64,000 nt of DNA. Source: Streptomyces tendae. Its GTDB lineage: Bacteria; Actinomycetota; Actinomycetes; Streptomycetales; Streptomycetaceae. Where the stretch lies: positions 558,001 through 622,000 of the forward strand of contig NZ_BMUY01000002.1 of the NCBI RefSeq assembly GCF_014650435.1, read 5' to 3'. Position 1 is the stretch's first letter; every line of letters begins with the position of its first letter. Shown here in pieces: positions 10,475 through 20,050 of the stretch. A program made the translations under genes and the position numbers. The notes under the pieces were generated by a model. The model worked only from the letters and a program-made list of their open reading frames with translations, ran no database searches and was not told the origin of the DNA.

Positions 10475-11962
10475 ATGACAGTCACCTCCCTGAGCAAGGG
10501 TGCCAACGTTCCCGTCGACTCCCCCGCGGTGCGCGTCGAACTCGTGTGGTCCGCCGGGCCGGGCGTTCCGGAGCTCGACGCCTCCGCGCTGCTGCTCACC
10601 TCGGCCGGACGAGTGCGGGACGACGGTGACTTCGTCTTCTACAACCAGCCCCGTCACACGTCCGGCGCGGTGCGGCACCTGGGCAAGCGTGGCGGCTCCG
10701 GTGCGGACGCGGGTGTCACGAGCGATGCCGTCGAGGTGGACCTGAGGTCGGTGGAGACGGCTGTCGAGCGCATCGTCCTGTGCGCCTCGGCGGACGGCGG
10801 GACGTTCGGCCTGGTACCGGGGCTGTCGCTGCGAGTGCTGGACGCAGCCACCGGCACCGGGCTGGCCCGGTTCGACATCACGGCCGGGCCGGAGACCGCG
10901 CTGGTCGGCGGCGAACTGTACCGGCGCCAGGGGAGGTGGAAGTTCCGTGCCGTCGGACAGGGGTACGCGGCCGGACTCGCGGGGCTGGCCACCGACTTCG
11001 GCATCACCGTGGACGACGACGCTCCCCCGGCGGATGCCGCAGCCCCGGCCACCACCCGGCCGACGGCTCCCCGGATGCCGACCCCACCGCCGACGGCCGC
11101 CGCACCGCCTGCCCCACCGGCACCGTCTGCATCGCCAGCGCCGCCAGCGCCGCCCGCACCACCAGTGCCGCCGACCCCGGCGCCGGCCGTCACCGGCCCC
11201 CGTCTCACCAAGGGCGAGGAACGCCTGCCCGTGGACATGCGCAAGCGGCTTTCCCTGCGCAAGGAGCAGGTCGCGGTCAGCCTGAGCAAGCACGGGGCGG
11301 CCGGGGTCACGGCGCGCGTCGTCCTCGTACTGGACGCCTCCGGGTCCATGTCCCTCCTCTACTCCAAGGGCGTCGTCGCGGACGTCGTGGAGCGGATGGC
11401 CGCCGTCGCCGCGCAGTTGGACGACGACGGGGAGATGCAGGCATGGACCTTCGCCTCCAACCCGGCGCGCCTGCCGGACCTGAGTCTGGGCGAGCTGCCC
11501 GAGTGGCTGCGGCTGCACGTACGCGTGGGGGAGATCAGTCTGTTCCGGCGAGGCAGGAAGAAGGGCCTGCACCCCGAGCAGGTCGACATGCGGGCGGTCG
11601 GCATCCAGAACGAGGAGCAGAAGGTGATCGCCGAGGTCCGGGCCTTCGTCCGGGAGAATCCGGCACCGGTTCCGACCCTGGTGCTGTTCTTCTCCGACGG
11701 CGGTGTCTACCGCAACGCCGAGATCGAGCGGGAGCTGCGGGAGGCGGTGGAGGAACCGATCTTCTGGCAGTTCGTGGGGCTCGGGCGCGCCAACTACGGG
11801 GTGCTGGAGCGGTTCGACACCCTGCCGGGCCGTCGCGTCGACAACGTCGGCTTCTTCGCCGTCGACGACATCGGCACCGTACCGGACCCGGAGCTGTACG
11901 ACCGTCTGCTGTCCGAGTTCCCGTCCTGGATCACTGCCGCCGGCCGGGCGGGCATCCTCTGA
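10475..11962 (+). CDS. TerD-domain plus von Willebrand A-domain protein
   Basis: A 495-residue two-domain protein. Residues 1-180 are a TerD/TerE-type (tellurium-resistance, calcium-binding) domain: [14 protein letters not shown], then a [10 protein letters not shown] block. Residues about 183-240 are a Pro/Ala linker. Residues about 245-495 are a VWA domain with a MIDAS DXSXS motif (D287-A-S-G-S291 in [11 protein letters not shown]) that would bind a metal. TerD-VWA proteins belong to bacterial stress and chemical-response systems of unclear mechanism. The ATG at 10475 was chosen where TerD homology begins. It follows thiC by 80 bp. Confidence 0.88.
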   Translation: MTVTSLSKGANVPVDSPAVRVELVWSAGPGVPELDASALLLTSAGRVRDDGDFVFYNQPRHTSGAVRHLGKRGGSGADAGVTSDAVEVDLRSVETAVERIVLCASADGGTFGLVPGLSLRVLDAATGTGLARFDITAGPETALVGGELYRRQGRWKFRAVGQGYAAGLAGLATDFGITVDDDAPPADAAAPATTRPTAPRMPTPPPTAAAPPAPPAPSASPAPPAPPAPPVPPTPAPAVTGPRLTKGEERLPVDMRKRLSLRKEQVAVSLSKHGAAGVTARVVLVLDASGSMSLLYSKGVVADVVERMAAVAAQLDDDGEMQAWTFASNPARLPDLSLGELPEWLRLHVRVGEISLFRRGRKKGLHPEQVDMRAVGIQNEEQKVIAEVRAFVRENPAPVPTLVLFFSDGGVYRNAEIERELREAVEEPIFWQFVGLGRANYGVLERFDTLPGRRVDNVGFFAVDDIGTVPDPELYDRLLSEFPSWITAAGRAGIL

Positions 11963-11986
11963 GTCGCTGCCCGCCCGTGCCGGTGG

Positions 11987-12853
11987 CTACTCGGGCCGGT
12001 GTTCCGGGCCACCGAAGTCCGGGCTGCTGTAGTCCGGACTCGAGTAGCTCGGACGCGGTCCCGCGTCGGGGCCGCCGTCGGGGCTGGTGAACCCGGGACG
12101 GCCGTACCCCAGGTGAGGCATGCGGCTGCTGCTCGGGGCCGTCGGTCCCGTGCGGTGCAGTGCCGCCGTTCCTGATTCGGCGAGCGCCTCCCGCAGGAAG
12201 GGCAGGATGCCCCGTTCCAGCAGGGCCTCGTGCCAGGCATCCCTGGCCCGGGCCACCTCCTCGTCGCGGGCGCTGTACAAGCCGGACTCGGCCGAGGGGC
12301 GGTTGCGCAGCGCGGTGAGCAGCAGCCCCACCGCGGCGACGAGGATCGCCACCGCGGTCACGGCGCCGAACACCCAGCCCGTGGTGAGCATGGTCTGCGC
12401 GAAGGTCTGCCCCGGGTCGAGCATCTTCAGCAGGTAGCCGACCAGCAGGAATATGGCCGCGGCGGTGCCGGCCAGGACCGGTGCCAGGACGGCGACGACG
12501 GCGACGGCCCCCGCACCGGTCGCCTCGGCCATCTCGCCCATGGTGGCGGCGAGTCCTCCCGCACCCGAGCCCTGCTCCTGGGAGCCGGGTTCGCGGGTGG
12601 TGGAGGACGGGCCCGAGGGCGCCGGGCGGCGCGATTCCTCGCGGACCTTCACGTAGTGCTGGTACTCGGTCGTGGCCGCCGCCGTGATGAGGGCGGTGGC
12701 GTTGAGTGCCATGGTGCGCAGTTGTTCGGAGTTGAGCCGCTGTCCGACAGCGGCCAGCTCCGGGCGGTGTGGTGCGGAGCGCAGCGCCTCGTCGAGGATC
12801 CGCTCGTACTCTTGGCGGTCCTCGTTCGGCAGGTGCTGCGGAACGCTGTTCAT
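11987..12853 (-). CDS. Membrane protein of unknown function
   Basis: A 288-residue protein beginning MNSVPQHLPNEDRQEYERIL. It has a soluble N-terminal region (residues 1-105), two hydrophobic helices (about 113-140 and 157-182), then a cytosolic segment (SARDEEVARARDAWHEALLERG) and a repetitive Ser/Tyr/Pro tail (PSYSSPDYSSPDFGGPEHRPE). I do not recognise a family. The ATG at 12853 is preferred to upstream ones because a GGGGG ribosome-binding sequence lies six bases before it. It is convergent with the TerD-VWA gene, with 24 bp between stops. Confidence 0.65.
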   Translation of the reverse strand: MNSVPQHLPNEDRQEYERILDEALRSAPHRPELAAVGQRLNSEQLRTMALNATALITAAATTEYQHYVKVREESRRPAPSGPSSTTREPGSQEQGSGAGGLAATMGEMAEATGAGAVAVVAVLAPVLAGTAAAIFLLVGYLLKMLDPGQTFAQTMLTTGWVFGAVTAVAILVAAVGLLLTALRNRPSAESGLYSARDEEVARARDAWHEALLERGILPFLREALAESGTAALHRTGPTAPSSSRMPHLGYGRPGFTSPDGGPDAGPRPSYSSPDYSSPDFGGPEHRPE

Positions 12854-13041
12854 GTGCATCCCCCGATGCTCCGTAGGGCTTGGGGCTCGCATGCCAACGA
12901 GCCGTCGGGCAGAAACGGAGGGGAGCCTGCTACGGATAAGCCGATGGTAGAGCGGTGACGGTGGAGGGTGACAGGGGGTTTCCAGAAATTGAGTGCCGGT
13001 CCGTACGGACGGCACCACCGCGAAAGCCGTCCGAGGAACGG

Positions 13042-14133
13042 TCAGGCGCCCAGCGGAAGTTGCTGGACCAGCAGCTTTCCGGCCATGGTCACGCCGCCGT
13101 CCATCGCGATGGCCAGGCCGTCCGCGTAGACGTGCGGACCCTCGACCACGGTACGGGTGTCGTCCTCGCCGTCCTCGGAGCCGACTTCACCCAGCAGGTA
13201 GGGGATGGGGCTGTGGCCGTGAACGATCCGGGTGCCGCCGTACGTATCCAGGAGTGAGCGCACGGCGTCGGCGCCGCCCTCGTCGCGGAAGGAGAAGCGC
13301 TTGGTGAACTTGCGGAACAGGTCCCACACCTCCTCCGCGTCGTTGCGCGTGAGCGTCTCGCGGACGGTGTCGTTGACCTCTTCGATGGAGCGGCCGTAGT
13401 CGAGGTAGGTGGTGGCGTCCGAGTGGACCAGGAGGTGGTCGTCGACCTCCTCCATGGCGTCGAGGCGGGCCATCCACTGGAGGTGGTGGTCCTGGAGGCG
13501 GTCCATGTCGGTCTTCTGGCCGCCGTTCAGCAGCCAGGCGGCCTGGAAGGTGGCGGTGCCCGCGCCGGAGTTGACGGGCGTGTCGCCGAACCGCTTGGCG
13601 CCGAGCAGCAGCAGTTCGTGGTTGCCCATCAGCGCCTTGCAGTAGCCCCCGGCCGCGGCCGCCTCGGCGGACAGCCGCATCACCAGGTCGATGACGCCGA
13701 TGCCGTCCGGGCCGCGGTCGGTGAAGTCGCCGAGGAACCACAGCCGGGAGGTGCCCGCGCACCACTGGCCGGCGTCGTCGACGAGGCCCTTCTCGCGCAG
13801 GGCGGCCAACAGCTCGTCGAGGTAGCCGTGCACGTCACCGACGACGAACAGGGGGCCCTGGCCGGTGGCCGGCTGCTGCACCGCGGCCGGTGCGGGGTCG
13901 ACCGCGACCTGGACCGTGTCACCCCGACGGATGACCGGCAGATCGCGCTGAGTGGGCGTGTAGCCCTCGGGCAGGGCCTCCTCGGGCCCCTCCTCAGAGG
14001 GCGGCTCGGGCTCGCTCGCGTGCGCGCCGGGGGCAGCGTACGGAGCGGTCTCGTGGACGTACGCGGGTACCCGGAAGTCGCGCACCGTCGCCGTCCGCTC
14101 CACCTCGGGTCCCTGACCGGCCCCCTGAGTCAT
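13042..14133 (-). CDS. PPP-type metallophosphoesterase
   Basis: A 363-residue protein with the full calcineurin-like signature: GDVHG near residue 115, GDFTDRG near 150, GNHE near 185, a further histidine at LLVHSD and HGHSP near 320. The order and spacing match PPP-family serine/threonine phosphatases and Ap4A hydrolases, which use two metal ions. Substrate specificity cannot be told. The first 100 residues are an acidic, proline-rich extension (SEPEPPSEEGPEEALPEG). The ATG at 14133 follows GGAGG at good spacing, so the longer open frame upstream was not used. Confidence 0.85.
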   Translation of the reverse strand: MTQGAGQGPEVERTATVRDFRVPAYVHETAPYAAPGAHASEPEPPSEEGPEEALPEGYTPTQRDLPVIRRGDTVQVAVDPAPAAVQQPATGQGPLFVVGDVHGYLDELLAALREKGLVDDAGQWCAGTSRLWFLGDFTDRGPDGIGVIDLVMRLSAEAAAAGGYCKALMGNHELLLLGAKRFGDTPVNSGAGTATFQAAWLLNGGQKTDMDRLQDHHLQWMARLDAMEEVDDHLLVHSDATTYLDYGRSIEEVNDTVRETLTRNDAEEVWDLFRKFTKRFSFRDEGGADAVRSLLDTYGGTRIVHGHSPIPYLLGEVGSEDGEDDTRTVVEGPHVYADGLAIAMDGGVTMAGKLLVQQLPLGA

Positions 14134-14531
14134 CGACCCCTCCACCATCGCGCCGCATCTGCACCGCTTCGGACTGCCTGGTCGCAGCGGCCCGCGGTGT
14201 GTGGGCCCATCATAGGAATGCGGATCGCGCTGTGTGATGACCCAGGGGTGGTGAATCAGGACAGGACACTGGTTCACTGCGGCTTTCGCCCCGATTGGGC
14301 CTGGCTTCGCCCGTCCGCAACCGGGGCTCGGCGGTGTTCCGGATGTGCCGTGTGTGGCTTCGCCGCCCCGTTTCGGCGCCCTGTTTCGCCGACCGTCGCC
14401 GTCCTCCGCCGCCGTCCTTCGCCGTCCTCGTCCGTCGTCCTCCTGCTCCTCCGCCGTCGTCCGTCGCCGCCGCAGGGGGTGCCGGCCGGGTCATGCGTGC
14501 GAACGCGACCCGGTGAGGCCCCAGGTCCGCC
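14134..14531. other. Intergenic region with CCGTC-rich low complexity
   Basis: About 400 bp with no gene I can support. Positions 14390-14475 are a pyrimidine-rich, CGCCGTCCTC-like low-complexity stretch that opens frames on both strands but encodes nothing protein-like. The phosphoesterase promoter should lie in its left part. Confidence 0.5.
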
Positions 14532-15644
14532 CTATTCGCGCTCCGGCGACCGCGGCGGGCTGACGGTCGTACGCGGCGGGCGCCGCTGCGACGACGTGCG
14601 CACGATCAGCTCGGTCGGTATCACCTGCTCGACCGGCTGGTCGGAGTGCAGCCCCTCGATGGCGTCGATGAGCACCTGGATCACGGCGGTGCCGATACGG
14701 CGGGGCTTCAGCGACAGGGTGGTGATGGGGGGCTCGGTGCTGGCGTACACGGTGGACTCGCTGCAGCAGACCAGCAGCAGGTCCTCGGGGACGCGCAGTC
14801 CGTAGCGGCGGGCGGCGGCGAGGAGGTCGGTGCCGTTCGGGTCGAAGAGGCCGTAGACGGCGTCGGGCCGGTCCGGACGGGCGAGCAGCCGGTCGGCGGC
14901 GACCGCGCCGGCACACGGGTCGTGCGCCGGGTATGCCTCGTAGACCGGGTCCTGGCCGACGCGTTCGCACCAGCGCAGGTAGGCGGTGGTCGACAGATGG
15001 GTGTACGTGTCGGTCGTGGTGCCGGTGAGCAGGCCGATCCTGCGGGCGCCGGCGTCGGCGAGGTGGTCGAGGATGCCGAGTACGGCCGCCTCGTGGTCGT
15101 TGTCGACCCAGGCGGTGACCGGCAGCGAGCCGGCCGGGCGGCCGTCGGAGACGACGGGTAGGCCCTGGCGGACCAGTTCGCTGACGACCGGGTCGTGGTC
15201 GGAGGGGTCGATGACGACCGTGCCGTCGAGCGCGACGTTGGACCACACGTCGTGCCGGGAGGTCGCCGGGAGGATGACGAGGGCGTAGCCGCGGGCGAGC
15301 GCGGCGGAGGTGGCGGCGCGCGCCATCTCGGCGAAGTACGCGAACTCGGTGAAGGTGAAAGGTTCATCCCCGTACGTCGTCACGGTCAGGCCGATGAGTC
15401 CGGACTTGCCGGTGCGGAGCGTGCGGGCGGCGGCCGAGGGCCGGTAGCCCAGTCGGTCGGCGACCTCGCGCACATGGCGCCGGGTGGCATCCGGGAGTCG
15501 GCCCTTGCCGTTGAGGGCGTCGGAGACGGTAGTGATGGATACTCCGGCGGCGGCGGCCACGTCCCTGATGCCCGCCCGGCCCGGCCGGCTGCCTCGACGT
15601 GAGGTTTCCGCGCGGCTCACCTGGTGCTTCCCTGCTGCTGTCAT
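14532..15644 (-). CDS. LacI-family transcriptional regulator
   Basis: A 370-residue LacI/GalR regulator. The DNA-binding domain is at about residues 25-80: IRDVAAAAGVSITTVSDALN, then the hinge LGYRPSAAARTLRTGKS. The rest is a periplasmic-binding-type sensor domain with the DGRPAGS and HLADAGARRIGLLTG blocks of the family. The ligand is probably a sugar or related metabolite, but no catabolic or transport genes adjoin it. It is divergent from the aminotransferase gene across 418 bp. The ATG at 15644 (MTAAGKHQ) was preferred to the longer frame. Confidence 0.9.
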   Translation of the reverse strand: MTAAGKHQVSRAETSRRGSRPGRAGIRDVAAAAGVSITTVSDALNGKGRLPDATRRHVREVADRLGYRPSAAARTLRTGKSGLIGLTVTTYGDEPFTFTEFAYFAEMARAATSAALARGYALVILPATSRHDVWSNVALDGTVVIDPSDHDPVVSELVRQGLPVVSDGRPAGSLPVTAWVDNDHEAAVLGILDHLADAGARRIGLLTGTTTDTYTHLSTTAYLRWCERVGQDPVYEAYPAHDPCAGAVAADRLLARPDRPDAVYGLFDPNGTDLLAAARRYGLRVPEDLLLVCCSESTVYASTEPPITTLSLKPRRIGTAVIQVLIDAIEGLHSDQPVEQVIPTELIVRTSSQRRPPRTTVSPPRSPERE

Positions 15645-16062
15645 GGCGAGCCGATAGTAGGGCTCATGGGGTGGGGTAGTGCGGACGCATATGCACGCGT
15701 TGACAGTCACGTTTCTGCATGATCATAAACAGTGAACAGCCTTGGAAAGTAAGCCAGTTGGGTCCACTCATCCCATTACCTGACGTGTTGACCGGTGAGT
15801 GCCTGCGGGGTGGCGGATGTTGCGAAGAGGTCTCAACTCACCTGCACGAGGGATGCGCGCCACGGCGTGAGCCACCGGCGCGTAGATATATGTGCGGCGC
15901 GCCCCCCGAATCGTGCGCCTTCGTGCCTTGATGCCCTTGATGCCGGTGTGACGGACGAGGTCTGCCCCACCTCGCCCCTCTCTCCCACCTATACGCAGCG
16001 GCGGCGAATCCTCATAAGGTGAGAAGTATTCGATGCCGGTGGTGGTCACGAGGAGGACTGCG
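15645..16062. other. Divergent intergenic region between lacI-type gene and hisC
   Basis: A 418-bp region that must hold promoters for both flanking genes. It is locally AT-richer (TGATCATAAACAG at 15720-15732; TAGATATATGTG at 15885-15896). I see no RNA gene, no clear operator and no supported ORF. Confidence 0.5.
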
Positions 16063-17142
16063 GTGAGCGAGAAGAGCCCCAAGCTGCGCGCCGAGCTGGA
16101 GGGGATTCCCACCTACAAGCCGGGCAAGCCCGCCGCGGCCGACGGCCCGGTGGCCTACAAGCTGTCCTCCAACGAGAACCCGTACCCGCCGCTGCCGGGG
16201 GTGATGGAGACGGTGACGGCCGCCGCGGCCTCCTTCAACCGGTACCCGGACATGGCATGCACGTCGCTGATGGCCGAGCTGTCGGACCGCTTCGGGGTGC
16301 CCCTGGCCCATCTGGCCACCGGCACCGGGTCGGTCGGTGTGGCCCAGCAGCTGATCCAGGCGACCTCGGGCCCCGGCGACGAGGTGATCTACGCCTGGCG
16401 CTCCTTCGAGGCGTACCCGATCATCACCCAGGTCAGCGGCGCGACGTCCGTGCAGGTGCCGCTGACGCCGGGCGAGGTGCACGACCTGGACGCGATGGCG
16501 GACGCGATCACCGACCGGACCCGGCTGATCTTCGTCTGCAACCCCAACAACCCCACGGGCACGGTCGTACGGCGGGCCGAGCTGGAGCGGTTCCTGGACC
16601 GGGTGCCGAGCGATGTGCTGGTGGTCCTCGACGAGGCATACCGCGAGTTCATCCGCGACGCCGAGGTCCCCGACGGCGTCGAGTTCTACCGTGAGCGGCC
16701 CAACGTCTGCGTCCTGCGCACCTTCTCCAAGGCCTACGGCCTGGCTGGTCTGCGGGTCGGCTTCGCGATCGCCCACGAGCCGGTGGCGGCGGCGCTGCGC
16801 AAGACGGCGGTGCCCTTCGGGGTCAGCCAGATCGCCCAGGAGGCGGCGATCGCCTCGCTGCGCGCGGAGGACGAGCTGATCGGCCGGGTCGGCTCGCTGG
16901 TGTGCGAGCGCACCCGGGTCGTCGACGCGCTGCGCGCGCAGGGCTGGACGGTGCCGGAGACCCAGGCCAACTTCGTCTGGCTGCGGCTGGGGGAGCGCAC
17001 GCTCGCCTTCGCGGACGCCTGTGAGCAGGCCGGCGTGGTCATCCGCCCCTTCGCGGGTGAGGGCGTGCGCGTGACGGTCGGGGAGAGCGAGGCGAACGAC
17101 ATCTTCCTGAAGGTGTCGGAGGACTTCCGCAAGGAGCTGTAG
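16063..17142 (+). CDS. hisC: Histidinol-phosphate/aromatic aminotransferase
   Basis: A 359-residue class-II PLP aminotransferase of the HisC/Pat group. Visible are SSNENPYPP near the N-terminus, the substrate/PLP segment [10 protein letters not shown] (about residue 165), and the Schiff-base lysine in [15 protein letters not shown] (about residue 230). It transaminates histidinol phosphate or aromatic 2-oxo acids; it is not next to other his genes, so an aromatic (HisC2/Pat-like) role is as likely. The GTG at 16063 is favoured by a perfect AGGAGG six bases upstream; an ATG at 16033 is in frame. A hairpin terminator follows. Confidence 0.88.
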   Translation: MSEKSPKLRAELEGIPTYKPGKPAAADGPVAYKLSSNENPYPPLPGVMETVTAAAASFNRYPDMACTSLMAELSDRFGVPLAHLATGTGSVGVAQQLIQATSGPGDEVIYAWRSFEAYPIITQVSGATSVQVPLTPGEVHDLDAMADAITDRTRLIFVCNPNNPTGTVVRRAELERFLDRVPSDVLVVLDEAYREFIRDAEVPDGVEFYRERPNVCVLRTFSKAYGLAGLRVGFAIAHEPVAAALRKTAVPFGVSQIAQEAAIASLRAEDELIGRVGSLVCERTRVVDALRAQGWTVPETQANFVWLRLGERTLAFADACEQAGVVIRPFAGEGVRVTVGESEANDIFLKVSEDFRKEL

Positions 17143-17164
17143 CCCCCGCCGGGGCGGGACGACG

Positions 17165-17196
17165 AAGCGCGGGTCGGCAGGTGCCGTCCCGCGCTT
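17165..17196 (+). terminator. Hairpin terminator after hisC
   Basis: AAGCGCGGG (17165-17173) pairs perfectly with CCCGCGCTT (17188-17196). The 14-nt loop can pair further (CGGC with GCCG). It begins 23 bp past the hisC stop and ends in TTTC. Confidence 0.75.
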
Positions 17197-17324
17197 TCGC
17201 ATGCCGCGGGAGCTCCGCCCGTCCCTGGAACTCAACGGTTTGTTGAAGATCCGGCAGAGGGGTTGACGTCACAGGGGACCCCCCTTCCGGTGTCGAAAAG
17301 CAGTAGGTCATAATTGCTTGTGAA

Positions 17325-17340
17325 TGTGAACGCGTTCACA
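17325..17340. promoter_or_regulatory. Rex operator (ROP) upstream of cydA
   Basis: TGTGAACGCGTTCACA is a perfect 16-bp palindrome matching the known S. coelicolor Rex operator consensus TGTGAACNNNTTCACA. A second half site TTGTGAA abuts it at 17318-17324. Rex senses the NADH/NAD+ ratio and represses cydABCD when oxygen is ample. It ends about 92 bp before the cydA start. The rex gene is not in the window. Confidence 0.93.
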
Positions 17341-17432
17341 AGCGTGTCCCGATTGCGCCCGCGTTGGGTGTGACAAACGCGCTCAAACCGCCGCTGACCA
17401 CGGCGGTGTGGCGAGGTGAGGAGAGTGACGAC

Positions 17433-18938
17433 GTGGACTTGGCTCTGGCGCCGGAGACGCTGGCGCGATGGCAGTTCGGCATCACGACCGTCTACCACTT
17501 CCTGTTCGTCCCGCTGACGATCTCGCTGGCCGCGCTGACGGCCGGACTGCAGACCGCCTGGGTCCGCACGGAGAAGGAGAAGTACCTCAGGGCGACCAAG
17601 TTCTGGGGCAAGCTCTTCCTGATCAACATCGCGATGGGTGTCGTCACCGGCATCGTGCAGGAGTTCCAGTTCGGTATGAACTGGTCCGACTACTCCCGCT
17701 TCGTGGGTGATGTCTTCGGCGCTCCGCTCGCCTTCGAGGCGCTGATCGCCTTCTTCTTCGAGTCCACCTTCATCGGCCTGTGGATCTTCGGCTGGGACAA
17801 GCTGCCCAAGAAGATCCACCTGGCCTGCATCTGGATGGTCTCGATCGGCACGCTGCTGTCGGCGTACTTCATCCTCGCGGCCAACTCCTGGATGCAGCAC
17901 CCCGTCGGCTACCGGATCAACGAGGAGAAGGGCCGCGCCGAACTCACCGACTTCTGGCAGGTCCTCACCCAGAACACCACCCTCAACCAGGTGTTCCACA
18001 GCTTCTCGGCGGCCTTCCTCACGGGTGGCGCCTTCATGGTCGGCATCGCGGCCTTCCACCTGATGCGCAAGAAGCACGTCCCGGTGATGCGCACCTCGCT
18101 CCGGCTCGGCCTGGTGACCCTGGCGGTCGGCGGCCTGCTCACCGCGGTCAGCGGCGACACCCTCGGCAAGGTCATGTACGAGCAGCAGCCGATGAAGATG
18201 GCCGCAGCCGAGGCCCTGTGGGACGGCGAGGAACCGGCGCCCTTCTCGGTGTTCGCCTACGGGGACGTCGACAAGGGGCACAACAAGGTGGCCCTGGAGA
18301 TCCCCGGACTGCTGTCGTTCCTCGCGCACAGCGACTTCGAGTCCTACGTGCCCGGCATCAACGACACCAACAAGGCCCTCCAGGAGCAGTTCGGCCCCGG
18401 CGACTACAAGCCCATCGTCCCCGTCGCCTACTGGGGCTTCCGGTGGATGATCGGGTTCGGCATGGCGTCCTTCTCCCTCGGCCTGCTCGGCCTGTGGCTG
18501 ACCCGGAAGCGGTTCCTGCTGCCACCGGCCCTGCGCACCGGGGAGGACGAGGTCCCGCACCTGGTGCTGCTGAAGAAGCCGCTCGGGGCGAAGCTCACCC
18601 GGATGTACTGGCTGCTGGCGCTGTGGACGATGGCGTTCCCGCTGATCGCCAACTCCTGGGGCTGGATCTTCACCGAGATGGGCCGCCAGCCCTGGGTCGT
18701 CTACGGCGTGATGCAGACGCGCGACGCGGTCTCCCCCGGTGTGTCCACCACCGAGGTCATCATCTCGATGTCCGTCTTCACCCTGCTGTACGCCGTCCTG
18801 GCCGTCATCGAGGTCAAGCTGCTGGCGAAGTACGTGAAGGCGGGACCGCCCGAGCTGACCGAGGCCGACCTCAATCCGCCCACGAAGATCGGCGGCGATC
18901 TCCGTGACGCCGACAAGCCGATGGCCTTCTCGTACTAG
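17433..18938 (+). CDS. cydA: Cytochrome bd ubiquinol/menaquinol oxidase subunit I
   Basis: A 501-residue, nine-helix membrane subunit carrying the haems. It begins with the typical ALAPETLARWQFGITTVYHF, where the histidine is a conserved haem ligand, and includes GRQPWVVYGVMQTRDAVSP near the end, as in CydA. Cytochrome bd reduces oxygen with high affinity and is used under microaerobic conditions. The GTG at 17433 is chosen because family homology starts there and GAGGAG lies nine bases upstream. It is first in cydA-cydB-cydCD, behind the Rex operator. Confidence 0.96.
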   Translation: MDLALAPETLARWQFGITTVYHFLFVPLTISLAALTAGLQTAWVRTEKEKYLRATKFWGKLFLINIAMGVVTGIVQEFQFGMNWSDYSRFVGDVFGAPLAFEALIAFFFESTFIGLWIFGWDKLPKKIHLACIWMVSIGTLLSAYFILAANSWMQHPVGYRINEEKGRAELTDFWQVLTQNTTLNQVFHSFSAAFLTGGAFMVGIAAFHLMRKKHVPVMRTSLRLGLVTLAVGGLLTAVSGDTLGKVMYEQQPMKMAAAEALWDGEEPAPFSVFAYGDVDKGHNKVALEIPGLLSFLAHSDFESYVPGINDTNKALQEQFGPGDYKPIVPVAYWGFRWMIGFGMASFSLGLLGLWLTRKRFLLPPALRTGEDEVPHLVLLKKPLGAKLTRMYWLLALWTMAFPLIANSWGWIFTEMGRQPWVVYGVMQTRDAVSPGVSTTEVIISMSVFTLLYAVLAVIEVKLLAKYVKAGPPELTEADLNPPTKIGGDLRDADKPMAFSY

Positions 18939-18958
18939 GCCGAGGGAGCTGCACAGTC

Positions 18959-19963
18959 ATGGAACTGCACGACGTCTGGTTCGTTCTGATCGCCGTCCTG
19001 TGGACCGGCTACTTCTTCCTGGAGGGCTTCGACTTCGGGGTCGGTGTGCTGACCAAGCTGCTCGCCCGGAACCGGGCCGAGAAGCGGGTGCTGATCAACA
19101 CCATCGGCCCCGTGTGGGACGGCAACGAGGTGTGGCTGCTCACGGCCGGCGGTGCCACCTTCGCCGCCTTCCCCGAGTGGTACGCCACGCTCTTCTCCGG
19201 GTTCTACCTCCCCCTGCTGGTCATCCTGGTCTGCCTGATCGTCCGCGGAGTGGCCTTCGAGTACCGCGTGAAGCGGCCCGAGGAGAGGTGGCAGCGCAAC
19301 TGGGAGACCGCGATCTTCTGGACCTCGCTGATCCCCGCGTTCCTGTGGGGCGTGGCCTTCGGCAACATCGTCCACGGCGTGGAGATCGACCGGGACCTGG
19401 AGTACGTCGGCTCGGTCTGGGACCTGCTCAACCCGTACGCCCTTCTCGGCGGTCTGGTGACGCTGACGCTGTTCACCTTCCACGGAACGGTGTTCACCGC
19501 GCTCAAGACCGTCGGTGAGATCCGTGAGCGGGCGCGGACCCTGGCGCTGCGGGTCGGCCTGGTCACGGCCGTGCTGGCGCTGGCCTTCCTGATCTGGACG
19601 CAGGCCGACAGCGGGGACGCCAAGAGCCTGGTCGCCCTGGTCGTGGCCGTTGCCGCCCTGGCCGCCGCGCTGACGGCGAACCAGGCCGGGCGCGAGGGCT
19701 GGTCGTTCGCCCTGTCCGGCGTCACCATCGTGGCCGCCGTGGCGATGCTCTTCCTGACGCTCTTCCCGAACGTCATGCCGTCCACGTTGAACGCGGACTG
19801 GAGCCTCACCGTCACCAACGCCTCGTCCAGCGCCTACACGTTGAAGATCATGACCTGGCTGGCCGTGATCGCCACGCCCGTCGTCCTGCTCTACCAGGGC
19901 TGGACGTACTGGGTGTTCCGCAAGCGCATCGGCACCCAGCACCTCGCCGACGCCGCGCACTGA
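18959..19963 (+). CDS. cydB: Cytochrome bd oxidase subunit II
   Basis: A 334-residue integral membrane protein with about eight helices, starting MELHDVWFVLIAVLWTGYFF and containing EGFDFGVGVL and GPVWDGNEVWLLTAGGA, diagnostic of CydB. It pairs with CydA in the oxidase. The ATG lies 20 bp after the cydA stop codon, so it is co-transcribed. A 50-nt inverted repeat containing a parS site lies right after its stop. Confidence 0.96.
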   Translation: MELHDVWFVLIAVLWTGYFFLEGFDFGVGVLTKLLARNRAEKRVLINTIGPVWDGNEVWLLTAGGATFAAFPEWYATLFSGFYLPLLVILVCLIVRGVAFEYRVKRPEERWQRNWETAIFWTSLIPAFLWGVAFGNIVHGVEIDRDLEYVGSVWDLLNPYALLGGLVTLTLFTFHGTVFTALKTVGEIRERARTLALRVGLVTAVLALAFLIWTQADSGDAKSLVALVVAVAALAAALTANQAGREGWSFALSGVTIVAAVAMLFLTLFPNVMPSTLNADWSLTVTNASSSAYTLKIMTWLAVIATPVVLLYQGWTYWVFRKRIGTQHLADAAH

Positions 19964-19970
19964 GTCCAAC

Positions 19971-20020
19971 GGGATGCCGTTTCACTGCGTTTCACGTGAA
20001 ACACGGTGAAACGGCATCCC
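19971..20020 (+). terminator. Large stem-loop between cydB and cydCD, enclosing parS
   Basis: A 15-bp perfect stem (GGGATGCCGTTTCAC at 19971-19985, complement at 20006-20020) encloses a 20-nt loop that is itself mostly the palindrome GTTTCACGTGAAAC. The whole 50 nt can fold into one long hairpin. It could act as an intra-operon terminator/attenuator or an RNA-stability element that lowers cydCD expression relative to cydAB; which of these is inference. Confidence 0.55.
19989..20002. promoter_or_regulatory. parS site (perfect consensus)
   Basis: GTTTCACGTGAAAC, a 14/14 match to the streptomycete parS consensus bound by ParB. It sits in the loop of the cydB-cydCD hairpin, 48 bp (centre to centre) from a second perfect site. 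Confidence 0.9.
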
Positions 20021-20036
20021 CGAGGCAGGAAGGCCT

Positions 20037-20050
20037 GTTTCACGTGAAAC
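20037..20050. promoter_or_regulatory. parS site (perfect consensus) over the cydCD start codon
   Basis: GTTTCACGTGAAAC, 14/14. Its central GTG (20044-20046) is the probable start codon of cydCD, so the parS sequence also encodes the first residues (V/M-K-P). Confidence 0.9.

Noticed and set aside
14390..14475. A coding gene on either strand of the CCGTC-rich stretch
   Set aside because: Low-complexity sequence that opens several frames equally, without start signal or protein-like composition.
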